Below are positions 1 to 6,700 of a stretch of DNA of 14,371 bases, piece by piece (position 1 is the first letter of the stretch; the number at the start of each line of letters is the position of its first letter). Source of the DNA: Dwaynesavagella gallinarum (GTDB taxonomy: Bacteria > Bacillota > Clostridia > Clostridiales > Clostridiaceae); contig DWVN01000135.1 of NCBI GenBank assembly GCA_019120235.1, forward strand, positions 1 through 14,371, written 5' to 3'. Under the pieces are notes generated by a model. That model was not told the DNA's origin and made no database searches. It worked only from the letters and a program-made list of their open reading frames with translations. The position numbers and the translations under genes were made by a program.

Positions 1-119
1 ATATAGATATGGAAGTTGAATTAATAACTCCAATAGCTATGGATGAAGGGTTAAGATTTGCTATAAGAGAAGGTGGAAGAACTGTAGGTTCTGGAGTTGT
101 TTCTAAAATAAATAAATAA
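1..119 (+). CDS. tuf: Elongation factor Tu, C-terminal end (partial)
   Basis: The window opens inside this gene. The frame starting at base 3 gives 38 residues ending in a TAA stop. The segment METELIT-like 'MEVELITPIAM' followed by 'GLRFAIREGGRTVGSGVV' is the conserved last strand region of EF-Tu domain 3, the beta-barrel that contacts aminoacyl-tRNA and EF-Ts. EF-Tu is the GTPase that carries aminoacyl-tRNA to the ribosomal A site. The tail reads SKINK, slightly unlike the more common TK(I/V) ending. A terminator follows within 15 bases, so this is the last gene of its transcript. A second tuf begins at 14262, so the genome has at least two copies. The identification is firm; only the 5' part is missing. 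Confidence 0.96.
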   Translation, partial: IDMEVELITPIAMDEGLRFAIREGGRTVGSGVVSKINK

Positions 120-131
120 TGGGTTTGAATG

Positions 132-165
132 GTGGATGGTCTTTATACCATCCATGTTTATTTTG
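132..165 (+). terminator. Intrinsic terminator after tuf
   Basis: An 8-bp perfect stem, TGGATGGT (133-140) with ACCATCCA (147-154), has a 6-base loop and one extra G-U pair at the base. It is followed by GTTTATTTT, an imperfect U tract. It starts 13 bases after the tuf stop and ends just before the rpmG promoter, so it separates the two units. Confidence 0.85.
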
Positions 166-170
166 CGAAT

Positions 171-199
171 TTGACAAATTAATAAATGTATGCTATTCT
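171..199 (+). promoter_or_regulatory. Strong housekeeping promoter for rpmG-secE-nusG and downstream genes
   Basis: A perfect -35 box TTGACA (171-176), a 17-base spacer and TATTCT (194-199) as -10. TGC lies directly before the -10, giving an extended -10 element. The predicted start of transcription is about 205-207, which leaves a leader of roughly 28 bases before the rpmG start. It sits directly behind the tuf terminator. This is the best match to a sigma-A promoter in the window. Confidence 0.85.
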
Positions 200-217
200 A
201 ACAAAAGGTATAGTTTT

Positions 218-224
218 GGAGGTG
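218..224 (+). promoter_or_regulatory. Ribosome binding site that fixes the rpmG start
   Basis: GGAGGTG lies 9 bases upstream of GTG 234. It rules out the in-frame ATG at 186, which falls inside the promoter spacer upstream of the likely transcription start. Confidence 0.85.
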
Positions 225-233
225 TATATAGTA

Positions 234-383
234 GTGAGAATTAATATAACTTTAGCTTGTGTTGATTGCAAACAGCGTAATTATAATACAGTTAAAAATA
301 AAAAAAATGACCCTGAGAGATTAGAATTTAAGAAATATTGTAAATTTTGCAAGGTACATACATCTCATAAAGAAACAAAATAA
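234..383 (+). CDS. rpmG: 50S ribosomal protein L33, zinc-binding form
   Basis: A 49-residue protein of the large ribosomal subunit. Four cysteines in two CxxC pairs (C9, C12 and C36, C39) form the zinc ribbon of the C+ type of L33. Many bacteria also carry a cysteine-free, zinc-independent paralogue used in zinc starvation; this copy is the zinc-dependent type. The core 'CVDCKQRNY' and the ending 'THxSHKETK'-like VHTSHKETK are typical. The start is GTG at 234, chosen because a GGAGGTG site precedes it and because the upstream in-frame ATG at 186 lies inside the promoter. With this start the length matches the family exactly. It is first in the rpmG-secE-nusG unit, the usual order in Firmicutes. 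Confidence 0.95.
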   Translation: MRINITLACVDCKQRNYNTVKNKKNDPERLEFKKYCKFCKVHTSHKETK

Positions 384-409
384 AATAATCGATTAATAGG
401 GGTGTTTTT

Positions 410-619
410 TTGGCTAGTAAACATAAAAAACGTGAGATGAGCAAGAAAAGTAATTTGATTTTAGAAACAATACAAGAGTTTTCAAAGATTACATGGCCAA
501 AGGGCAAGGAATTTAAAAATACAAGCTTTATTGTCTTGGTTTTTGTTAGTATGTATATAGTTTATATAGGTTTTTTTGATTTTATATTAAAGAAATGTTT
601 CGATCTATTGTTTAAATAG
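410..619 (+). CDS. secE: Preprotein translocase subunit SecE
   Basis: A 69-residue single-span SecE, the short Gram-positive form. SecE clamps the two halves of SecY in the plasma-membrane protein-export channel. Residues 1-15 are basic. Residues about 17-34 form the amphipathic surface helix with the signature 'FSKITWPKGKE'. Residues about 39-60 are hydrophobic (SFIVLVFVSMYIVYIGFFDF) and form the transmembrane segment, followed by a short basic cytoplasm/exterior tail. The start is TTG at 410, with AGGGGTG (398-404) five bases before it; no better in-frame ATG gives the full N-terminus. It lies 26 bases after rpmG and 24 before nusG, as in most bacteria, where secE and nusG are co-transcribed. 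Confidence 0.95.
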   Translation: MASKHKKREMSKKSNLILETIQEFSKITWPKGKEFKNTSFIVLVFVSMYIVYIGFFDFILKKCFDLLFK

Positions 620-643
620 AGTTTGTTTTGAGAGGATTCATAA

Positions 644-1168
644 ATGGGGTCTATGTTGTCAAATTGGTATGTTCTTCATACATATTCTGGTTACGAAAAT
701 AAGGTAAAAAATAGTTTGGAGAAATTGGTTGAGAGTAATGGATTACAAGAAAGTATACTTCAGATTGTTATTCCTACGGTAGAGTACATTGATAAAAATG
801 GTGAAAAATTAAAAAAGGTTACTAAGAAAGTATATCCCGGTTACGTTTTTGTGAAAATGGTGATGAGTGATGAGATGTGGTACAGAGTTAGGAATATAAG
901 AGGTGTTACAGGATTTGTTGGTCCAACTGGTAAAGAAGCTGTTCCTCTTAGTGAAGATGAAATAAATTTTATGGGTATAAAAGAAATTTCTAAAGAAACA
1001 ACTTATAGTGTTGGGGACGTGGTTGAGATAGAAGTTGGGGTTTTAAAAGGGCATTATGCAACAGTTAAAGAAGTTGATTTTTCGAAAAAGAGGATTAAGG
1101 CTGTGGTTAATGTTATGGGAGAAAATATAGTTGATATTGAATTTTCGCAGGTTTCACCTGTGAAATAG
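644..1168 (+). CDS. nusG: Transcription termination/antitermination factor NusG
   Basis: A 174-residue NusG, normal length. The NGN domain (about residues 7-105) starts with 'WYVLHTYSGYE' and holds 'YPGYVFVKM' and 'RNIRGVTGFVGPTG'; this domain binds the RNA polymerase clamp and in Firmicutes also promotes pausing. The KOW domain (about 122-174) is recognisable from 'VGDVVEIEVG' and the ending 'DIEFSQV', but its core is degenerate: VGVLKGHYA replaces the usual GPF-containing loop and VMGEN replaces the usual MFGRE. ATG 644 is preferred over ATG 653 because AGAGG (631-635) is 8 bases from the first and 17 from the second. It follows secE directly and has no promoter between it and rplK. Confidence 0.96.
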   Translation: MGSMLSNWYVLHTYSGYENKVKNSLEKLVESNGLQESILQIVIPTVEYIDKNGEKLKKVTKKVYPGYVFVKMVMSDEMWYRVRNIRGVTGFVGPTGKEAVPLSEDEINFMGIKEISKETTYSVGDVVEIEVGVLKGHYATVKEVDFSKKRIKAVVNVMGENIVDIEFSQVSPVK

Positions 1169-1214
1169 AGTTGTTAAATGAATAAAAAAATATAAAAGTG
1201 GAAGGGAAAAAGTT

Positions 1215-1640
1215 ATGGCTAAGAAGATAGTAGGTATAATAAAGTTGCAGTTACCTGCTGGAAAAGCTACTCCAGCGCCGCCGGTAGGACCAGCTTTAGG
1301 TCAACATGGTGTTAATATTATGGGGTTTTGTAAAGAGTTTAACGCTAAGACCTCTGATAAAGCGGGGTTAATAATACCTGTTGTTATTTCCGTTTATCAG
1401 GATAAGTCTTTTAGTTTTATTATGAAGACTCCGCCTGCTGCAGTTTTATTGATGAAAGCTTTAGGTATAGAGAAAGGTTCTTCGGAACCTAATAAAGTTA
1501 AAGTTGGTAAAATTAAAATGGATAAGGTAAAAGAAATTGCTCAACTTAAATTAGAAGATCTTAATTCAGCTAGTGTAGATAGTGCTGTTAGTATGATATT
1601 AGGTACGGCTAGGAGCATGGGGATAGAAGTTGAAAATTAA
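1215..1640 (+). CDS. rplK: 50S ribosomal protein L11
   Basis: A 141-residue protein, the exact family length. L11 binds the GTPase-associated region of 23S rRNA next to the L10/L12 stalk; it is also needed for RelA-type stringent sensing and forms the thiostrepton site. The N-terminal domain shows 'LPAGKATPAPPVGPALGQ' and 'GVNIMGFCKEFNAKT'; the rRNA-binding C-terminal domain shows 'KTPPAAVLLMKALG' and 'ILGTARSMGIEV'. The prolines of the PxPP stretch are intact. GGAAGGG (1200-1206) lies 8 bases before the ATG. The gene ends in tandem TAA TAA stops. It pairs with rplA 24 bases downstream, the standard L11 operon order. Confidence 0.98.
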   Translation: MAKKIVGIIKLQLPAGKATPAPPVGPALGQHGVNIMGFCKEFNAKTSDKAGLIIPVVISVYQDKSFSFIMKTPPAAVLLMKALGIEKGSSEPNKVKVGKIKMDKVKEIAQLKLEDLNSASVDSAVSMILGTARSMGIEVEN

Positions 1641-1664
1641 TAAATGTTAGAGGAGGTGTAAACG

Positions 1665-2351
1665 ATGGGAAAGAAGTATCTAGAAAGTATAAAATTAGTT
1701 AATAAAGATGTTTTTTATGATCCGGTTGAAGCATTTGATCTTGTTTTAAAAACATCTAAAGCAAATTTTGACGAAACTGTTGAGTTACATGTTAGATTAG
1801 GTGTTGACCCTAGACATGCAGATCAGCAGATAAGAGGGACTGTTTTATTACCAAATGGTACAGGTAAAAAAGTTAAAATATTGGTTTTTGCTAAAGGAGA
1901 TAAAGCAAAAGAAGCTATAGATGCTGGTGCTGATTATGTTGGTGATGAAGAATTATTAGCTAAAATACAAAATCAAAACTGGTTTGATTTTGACATAGTA
2001 GTCGCTACCCCTGATATGATGGGTATGGTAGGTAAAATAGGTAAAATATTGGGACCTAAAGGTTTGATGCCTAATCCAAAGTCAGGTACTGTTACTATGG
2101 ATGTGGCTAAAGCGGTTTCAGAAATAAAATTAGGTAAGGTTGAGTATAGGATAGATAAAACTGCTATAGTGCATGTTGCTATAGGCAAGAGGTCTTTTGG
2201 AGTTGATTTGTTAGTGGAAAATTTTAATGCTATTATGAATGCTATAATTAAATCTAAGCCTGTATCAGCCAAAGGACAGTATTTAAAGAGCATATCTGTT
2301 TGTAGTACTATGGGACCTGGAATAAAAATTAATATTTCTAAATTGAGTTAA
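1665..2351 (+). CDS. rplA: 50S ribosomal protein L1
   Basis: A 228-residue L1, normal length. L1 forms the mobile stalk at the E site that guides deacylated tRNA out; in many bacteria it also represses its own rplK-rplA mRNA. Visible family signatures are 'DPRHADQQIRGTVLLPNGTG' in domain I and 'GKILGPKGLMPNPKSGTV' in domain II, and 'KPVSAKGQYLKSISVCSTMG' near the C-terminus. A near-ideal GAGGAGGTG site (1650-1658) lies 6 bases before ATG 1665. The stop is followed by just one base before the L10 leader structure. I saw no clear L1-binding stem upstream of rplK, so autogenous control cannot be shown from the sequence. Confidence 0.98.
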   Translation: MGKKYLESIKLVNKDVFYDPVEAFDLVLKTSKANFDETVELHVRLGVDPRHADQQIRGTVLLPNGTGKKVKILVFAKGDKAKEAIDAGADYVGDEELLAKIQNQNWFDFDIVVATPDMMGMVGKIGKILGPKGLMPNPKSGTVTMDVAKAVSEIKLGKVEYRIDKTAIVHVAIGKRSFGVDLLVENFNAIMNAIIKSKPVSAKGQYLKSISVCSTMGPGIKINISKLS

Positions 2352-2352
2352 T

Positions 2353-2450
2353 CCTGAGACAATAGGTCTAAAAATTTAGATAAGTATGAATTGTTTATAC
2401 GCCTATTTAGGAGAAATTGTCAATTAATTAGTATTGTATTGAAGTTTCTC
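2353..2450 (+). ncRNA. Ribosomal protein L10 leader (cis-regulatory RNA)
   Basis: The 149-base gap between rplA and rplJ begins with a foldable element typical of the L10 leader, the site to which L10 (with L12) binds to limit rplJL expression. CCT (2353-2355) pairs with AGG (2409-2411) and AATAGG (2361-2366) with CCTATT (2402-2407). They are separated by a 5-base asymmetric GAGAC loop opposite one base, a kink-turn-like arrangement. Inside the closing stem are two hairpins: TCTAA/TTAGA (2367-2371 with 2376-2380) and GTATGAA/TTTATAC (2384-2390 with 2394-2400). A third hairpin, GAGAAA/TTTCTC (2411-2416 with 2445-2450), follows. Position, the paired box 'AATAGGT...GCCTATT' and the gene downstream fit the known leader. 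Unlike many Firmicutes examples, no strong terminator with an unbroken U tract is seen. Confidence 0.8.
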
Positions 2451-2484
2451 TATTGTAATTTTATTTAGAGGACTTTATTTTTTG

Positions 2485-2494
2485 TAAGGAGGTG
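2485..2494 (+). promoter_or_regulatory. Ribosome binding site that fixes the rplJ start
   Basis: TAAGGAGGTG is close to the perfect anti-16S complement. It covers the in-frame GTG at 2492, which therefore cannot be the start, and sits 6 bases before ATG 2501 and 3 before ATG 2498. Confidence 0.85.
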
Positions 2495-2500
2495 TTTATG

Positions 2501-2992
2501 ATGACTAAAAATATGCTACTTAAAGTTGAAAAAGTAAAGGAAATAAAAGATAAATTTGAAAGGGCTAATTGTATAGTACTTGCAAATTATCAAGGGATAG
2601 ATGTTGAACAAGATACTCAATTAAGAAAAAAGATGCGTGAAATGGGTGTTGAGTATAAAGTTTATAAGAATAGATTAGTTAAGATTGTAGCGGAAGAGTT
2701 AGGATATGATTTTTTAATAGAGCATTTAGAAGGAGCTACTTCTATAGCTTTTGGGTATGATGATATAATTTCTCCAGCTAAAATCTTAAATGATTTTTCA
2801 GAAAAATCAGGAAAACTTTCATTGAAAGTTGGAGTTGTTGAAAAAGAATTTTATGATAATGATAAGATTAAGAGATTAGCTAAAATACCATCTAAAGAAG
2901 TTCTTGTTTCAAAATTACTTGGAAGTATTAAGGCGCCACTTTCAAATCTTGTGTATGTTCTTAATGCTGTTAAAGAATCAAAAGAATCATAA
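2501..2992 (+). CDS. rplJ: 50S ribosomal protein L10
   Basis: About 163 residues, close to family length. L10 anchors the L7/L12 dimers to 23S rRNA at the base of the stalk. The N-terminal globular rRNA-binding domain shows 'NCIVLANYQGIDV', 'LRKKMREMGVEYKVYKNRL' and 'LEGATSIAFGYDD'. The last 30 or so residues form the helix that binds L12 N-termini (LLGSIKAPLSNLVYVLNAV). ATG 2501 is chosen because it gives the same 6-base distance from the Shine-Dalgarno site as rplA; ATG 2498 is almost as good and would add one Met. GTG 2492 is inside the Shine-Dalgarno site. Expression is probably controlled through the L10 leader upstream. rplL follows after 41 bases. Confidence 0.96.
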   Translation: MTKNMLLKVEKVKEIKDKFERANCIVLANYQGIDVEQDTQLRKKMREMGVEYKVYKNRLVKIVAEELGYDFLIEHLEGATSIAFGYDDIISPAKILNDFSEKSGKLSLKVGVVEKEFYDNDKIKRLAKIPSKEVLVSKLLGSIKAPLSNLVYVLNAVKESKES

Positions 2993-3033
2993 AAACTTAG
3001 TATATAAAATTTTGTTAAGGAGGATTTATACAT

Positions 3034-3399
3034 ATGAATAAAGAGCAAATACTTGAAGCTATAAAAAATATGAGCGTATTGGATTTAAATGATTTAGTTA
3101 AAATGTGTGAAGAGGAGTTTGGTGTTAGTGCTGCTGCACCAGTCGCAGTTGCTGGAGCAGCTGGAGTAGTTGCTGGCGGTGATGAAAAGACAGAGTTTGA
3201 TGTAATTCTTGCTAATGCGGGATCTGAAAAACTTAAGGTTGTTAAAGTTGTTAAAGAAGTTTGTGGATTAGGTCTTAAAGAAGCAAAAGAAATAGTTGAT
3301 GGAGCACCTAAAACTTTAAAAGAAGGTGTTTCAAAAGATGAAGCAGAAAAGATCAAAGCGCAACTTTCAGAAGTTGGAGCTACTGTTGAGTTAAAGTAG
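3034..3399 (+). CDS. rplL: 50S ribosomal protein L7/L12
   Basis: A 121-residue stalk protein, normal length. Dimers of L12 bind L10 and recruit and activate the translational GTPases such as EF-G and EF-Tu, both encoded further down this window. Residues 1-30 form the dimerisation domain, 31-49 the Ala/Gly/Val-rich flexible hinge (AAAPVAVAGAAGVVAGG), and about 53-121 the C-terminal domain with 'KLKVVKVVKEVCGLGLKEAK' and 'VDGAPKTLKEG'. AAGGAGG (3017-3023) lies 10 bases before the ATG. It ends in tandem TAG TAA stops and is followed 20 bases later by a strong terminator, so it closes the ribosomal-protein unit. Confidence 0.98.
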   Translation: MNKEQILEAIKNMSVLDLNDLVKMCEEEFGVSAAAPVAVAGAAGVVAGGDEKTEFDVILANAGSEKLKVVKVVKEVCGLGLKEAKEIVDGAPKTLKEGVSKDEAEKIKAQLSEVGATVELK

Positions 3400-3418
3400 T
3401 AATTTATAAATTTTATTT

Positions 3419-3450
3419 AAGGTGTTGTTTTATAACACCTTTTTTATTTT
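3419..3450 (+). terminator. Strong intrinsic terminator between rplL and rpoB
   Basis: AAGGTGTT (3419-3426) pairs perfectly with AACACCTT (3434-3441) around a 7-base loop, and the 3' arm runs into TTTTTT ATTTTT. It is the clearest intrinsic terminator in the window. It would separate ribosomal-protein transcription from rpoBC, fully or partly. Confidence 0.93.
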
Positions 3451-3479
3451 TAAAGAAATTTTAGGTTGGATTTGTTTTA

Positions 3480-3508
3480 TTGACTAACTTTTCTATATAT
3501 GATAATAT
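3480..3508 (+). promoter_or_regulatory. Candidate promoter for rpoB-rpoC
   Basis: TTGACT (3480-3485) is 5/6 to the -35 consensus. At 17 bases it is followed by TAATAT (3503-3508); GATAAT (3501-3506) is a better -10 match but only 15 bases away. The position 30 bases after the rplL terminator supports it. If correct, the rpoB leader is about 190 bases long. In such AT-rich DNA chance matches are common, so this is tentative. Confidence 0.5.
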
Positions 3509-3630
3509 TTTAAAATGTATATAAGTGTGTAATTTTATATGTTATTTATTGTTTTATTGTAAATTTATCTTAAAATTAATTATATGTTGGGAATATGCGT
3601 TTTTAAAATTTAATTAGTTTTAGTTTTATA

Positions 3631-3668
3631 TAAATTTATTGTTTTTGTAAAAATTTAAAATAAATTTA
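3631..3668. repeat. Perfect 10-bp all-AT inverted repeat upstream of rpoB
   Basis: TAAATTTATT (3631-3640) is the reverse complement of AATAAATTTA (3659-3668), with an 18-base spacer. The repeat ends about 20 bases before the rpoB Shine-Dalgarno site and would lie in the 5' untranslated region if the promoter at 3480 is used. Arms made only of A and T often occur by chance here, so function is unproven. Confidence 0.45.
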
Positions 3669-3687
3669 CATGAGTTTACTTAAAAAT

Positions 3688-3695
3688 AAGGAGTG
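3688..3695 (+). promoter_or_regulatory. Ribosome binding site that fixes the rpoB start
   Basis: AAGGAGTG overlaps the in-frame GTG at 3693, so that codon is part of the Shine-Dalgarno site and not the start. ATG 3702 lies 8 bases after AAGGAG. Confidence 0.85.
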
Positions 3696-3701
3696 GAATT
3701 C

Positions 3702-6700
3702 ATGATATATCCTATTAAATCAGGACAGAGGACTAGGATGAGTTTTGGTAAAATCAAGGATGTTATTGATATGCCAAATTTCATAGAGGTTCAGTTAAAT
3801 TCTTATGATTGGTTTTTAAAAGAAGGGTTATTAGAAGTTTTTAGTGATGTTAATCCTATAAAAAGTTTTAATGGGAAACATGTACTTGAGTTTGTTGATT
3901 TTAAATTAGATATTGCATCTACAAAATATGATATGGAAGAGTGTAAAGAAAGAGATGCAACTTACGCAGCTCCTCTTAAAGTTAAAGTTAGACTTCAAAA
4001 CTTAGATACGGGAGAGTTAAAAGAACAAGAGGTTTTTATGGGGGATCTTCCAAGAATGACTCCTCAAGGAACTTTTATTATAAATGGAGCTGAACGTGTA
4101 ATAGTTAGCCAATTAGTTAGATCTCCTGGTGTATATTATGATTATGAAGTTGATAAAAACGGTAGAAAATTATTTTCTTCAAGTATTATACCAAATAGAG
4201 GTGCTTGGCTTGAATATGAGACTGATTCTAATGAAGTTTTGTATGTTAGGATTGATAAACAAAAGAAATTATACATAACGTGGCTTATTAAAGCTTTAGG
4301 TATTTCTACAGCTGAAGAAATTTTGAAATATTTTGGAGATGATGAAAGGCTTCAAAATACTTTAAATAAAGATGATTCTGAGGATCAAGAGCAGGCACTT
4401 ATAAAGATTTATGATAAATTAAAGCCGTCAGAACCTGCTACTGCTGAAAGTGCGAAAAATCTTATTGATCAGTATTTTTTTGATCCTAAAAAATATGATT
4501 TGTCAAAAGTTGGAAGATATAAATTTAATAAAAAGCTTTCTATTGCTGGAAGAATTGTAAATAATATTTCTGCTAGTGATATTTTAGACCCTAATACTGG
4601 GGAAATTTTAGTTGAAAAAGGAAATTATATTACAAGAGAATTGGCTGAAAAAATACAGAATTGTGGTGTTAATTCAGTTGATTTGTTAATAGATGATAGA
4701 TGTGTTCGGGTTATTGGAAATAATTGGGTTCATATTAAAGAGTTTTTAGAATTTGATGTATCGGATTTAGGTATTTTTGATTTTGTTTATTATCCGGTTT
4801 TAAGATCTATATTAGATAATTGTTCTTCAGAAGAGGAAATAAAATCAGAATTAAAAAAGAATATTTTTGATTTAATGCCTAAGTATATAACTATAGATGA
4901 TATATTTTCAACAATAAGTTATATTTTAGGGCTTAATAGTGGTATTGGTTATGAAGATGATATTGATCATTTAGGAAATAGGAGACTTCGATCTGTAGGT
5001 GAACTTCTTCAAAATCAATTTAGAGTTGGTTTAACTAGAATGGAGAGAAACATAAAAGAGAGAATGATGTCTATAGAGCCTGAGATGATTACTCCTCAAA
5101 ACCTTATAAATATTAGGCCGGTTGCTGCTGCTGTGAAAGAGTTTTTTGGAAGTTCTCAATTATCTCAGTTTATGGATCAAACTAATCCTTTGTCAGAACT
5201 TACAAATAAAAGGAGATTATCAGCTTTAGGTCCTGGAGGATTATCAAGAGATAGAGCTGGTTTTGAGGTGCGTGACGTTCATAATTCTCATTATGGAAGA
5301 ATGTGCCCTATAGAAACTCCAGAAGGTCCTAATATTGGACTTATAAATTCTTTGGCTACTTATGCTAAAGTTAATAGTTATGGTTTTATAGAGACTCCTT
5401 ATAGAAAAGTTGATAAGTCAACGGGAAAAGTTACTGATGAAATAGTTTATATGACTGCAGATGAAGAAGATCAGTATTTAATAGCTCAATCTAATGAGCT
5501 TATTAATGAAAATAAGGAATTTGTAAATTCAAGAATAGTTGTTAGAAGTAAGGAAGGAATGCTTCTTGTTTCTTCTGATAAGGTTGATTATTTAGATATC
5601 TCTCCAAGGCAAATAGTTTCAGTTGCGACTTCTATGATTCCATTTCTTGAAAATGATGATGCTACAAGAGCTCTTATGGGATCAAATATGCAGCGTCAAG
5701 CAGTTCCTCTTCTTAAAGCTAGTGCGCCTATAGTTGGAACTGGTATTGAGTATAAAGCAGCTATTGACTCAGGGGTGTTAATTAAGGCGAAAGAAAGTGG
5801 AGAAGTTTGTTATGTTAGTTCTCAAGAAATAAGAATTAAAAGAACTGTAGATAATCAAATAGATACATATAAACTTCTTAAATTTAAAAGATCCAACCAA
5901 GGTACTTGTATAAATCAAAGACCTATTGTAAACAAAGGGGATTTTGTTGAAAAAGGAACAGTTTTAGCAGATGGACCATCGACAGATTTAGGAGAAATAG
6001 CACTTGGTAAAAATATTAAAATTGGGTTTATAACTTGGGAAGGTTATAATTATGAAGATGCTATGCTTATTTCTGAACAGCTTGTTAGAGATGATGTATT
6101 TACATCTATTCATATAGAAGAATATGAGTGTGATTCTAGAGATACAAAGCTTGGTCCTGAGGAAATTACAAGAGATATACCTAATGTTGGAGAAGATGCA
6201 GTAAGAGATTTAGATGCTAATGGTATTATAAAAATTGGAGCTGAAGTAAGAACAGGGGATATTTTAGTAGGTAAAGTTACACCAAAGGGAGAAACTGAAC
6301 TTACTGCAGAAGAAAGGCTTTTAAGAGCGATTTTTGGAGAAAAAGCTCGTGAAGTTAGGGATACTTCTTTAAAAGTTCCACATGGAGAGCAAGGAATAAT
6401 AGTAGATGTTAAAATATTTACGAGAGAAAATGGAGATGAACTTCCACCTGGAGTTAATCAGCTTGTAAGGTGTTATATTGCTCAAAAGAGAAAAATTTCA
6501 GTTGGAGATAAAATGGCGGGACGTCATGGTAATAAAGGGGTCATATCTAGGGTTTTACCTGAAGAAGATATGCCGTTTTTACCAGATGGAACACCTCTTC
6601 AAATATGTTTAAACCCATTAGGGGTTCCAAGTCGTATGAACATTGGGCAGGTTTTAGAAGTTCACTTAGGTCTTGCAGCTAGTGCTAGAGGATGGCATGT

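Larger units (their letters stand above)
3451..3687 (+). other. AT-rich intergenic region upstream of rpoB, no gene
   Basis: The rplL-rpoB gap totals 302 bases. After the terminator it holds a candidate promoter (3480-3508) and an all-AT inverted repeat (3631-3668). No open frame of plausible composition is seen on either strand. The methyltransferase gene ybxB/rsmC-like that Bacillus subtilis carries at this place is absent. Confidence 0.8.

Noticed and set aside
186..233. Upstream ATG extension of rpmG
   Set aside because: The ATG lies within the promoter spacer, before the likely transcription start, and the extra 16 residues are foreign to L33.
1169..1214. Possible L1-binding control stem before rplK
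   Set aside because: The 46-base gap shows no stem or loop resembling the 23S rRNA L1 site.
1973..3356. Reverse-strand open frames opposite rplA, rplJ and rplL
   Set aside because: They are mirror frames of conserved genes, with no start signals and no recognisable protein family.
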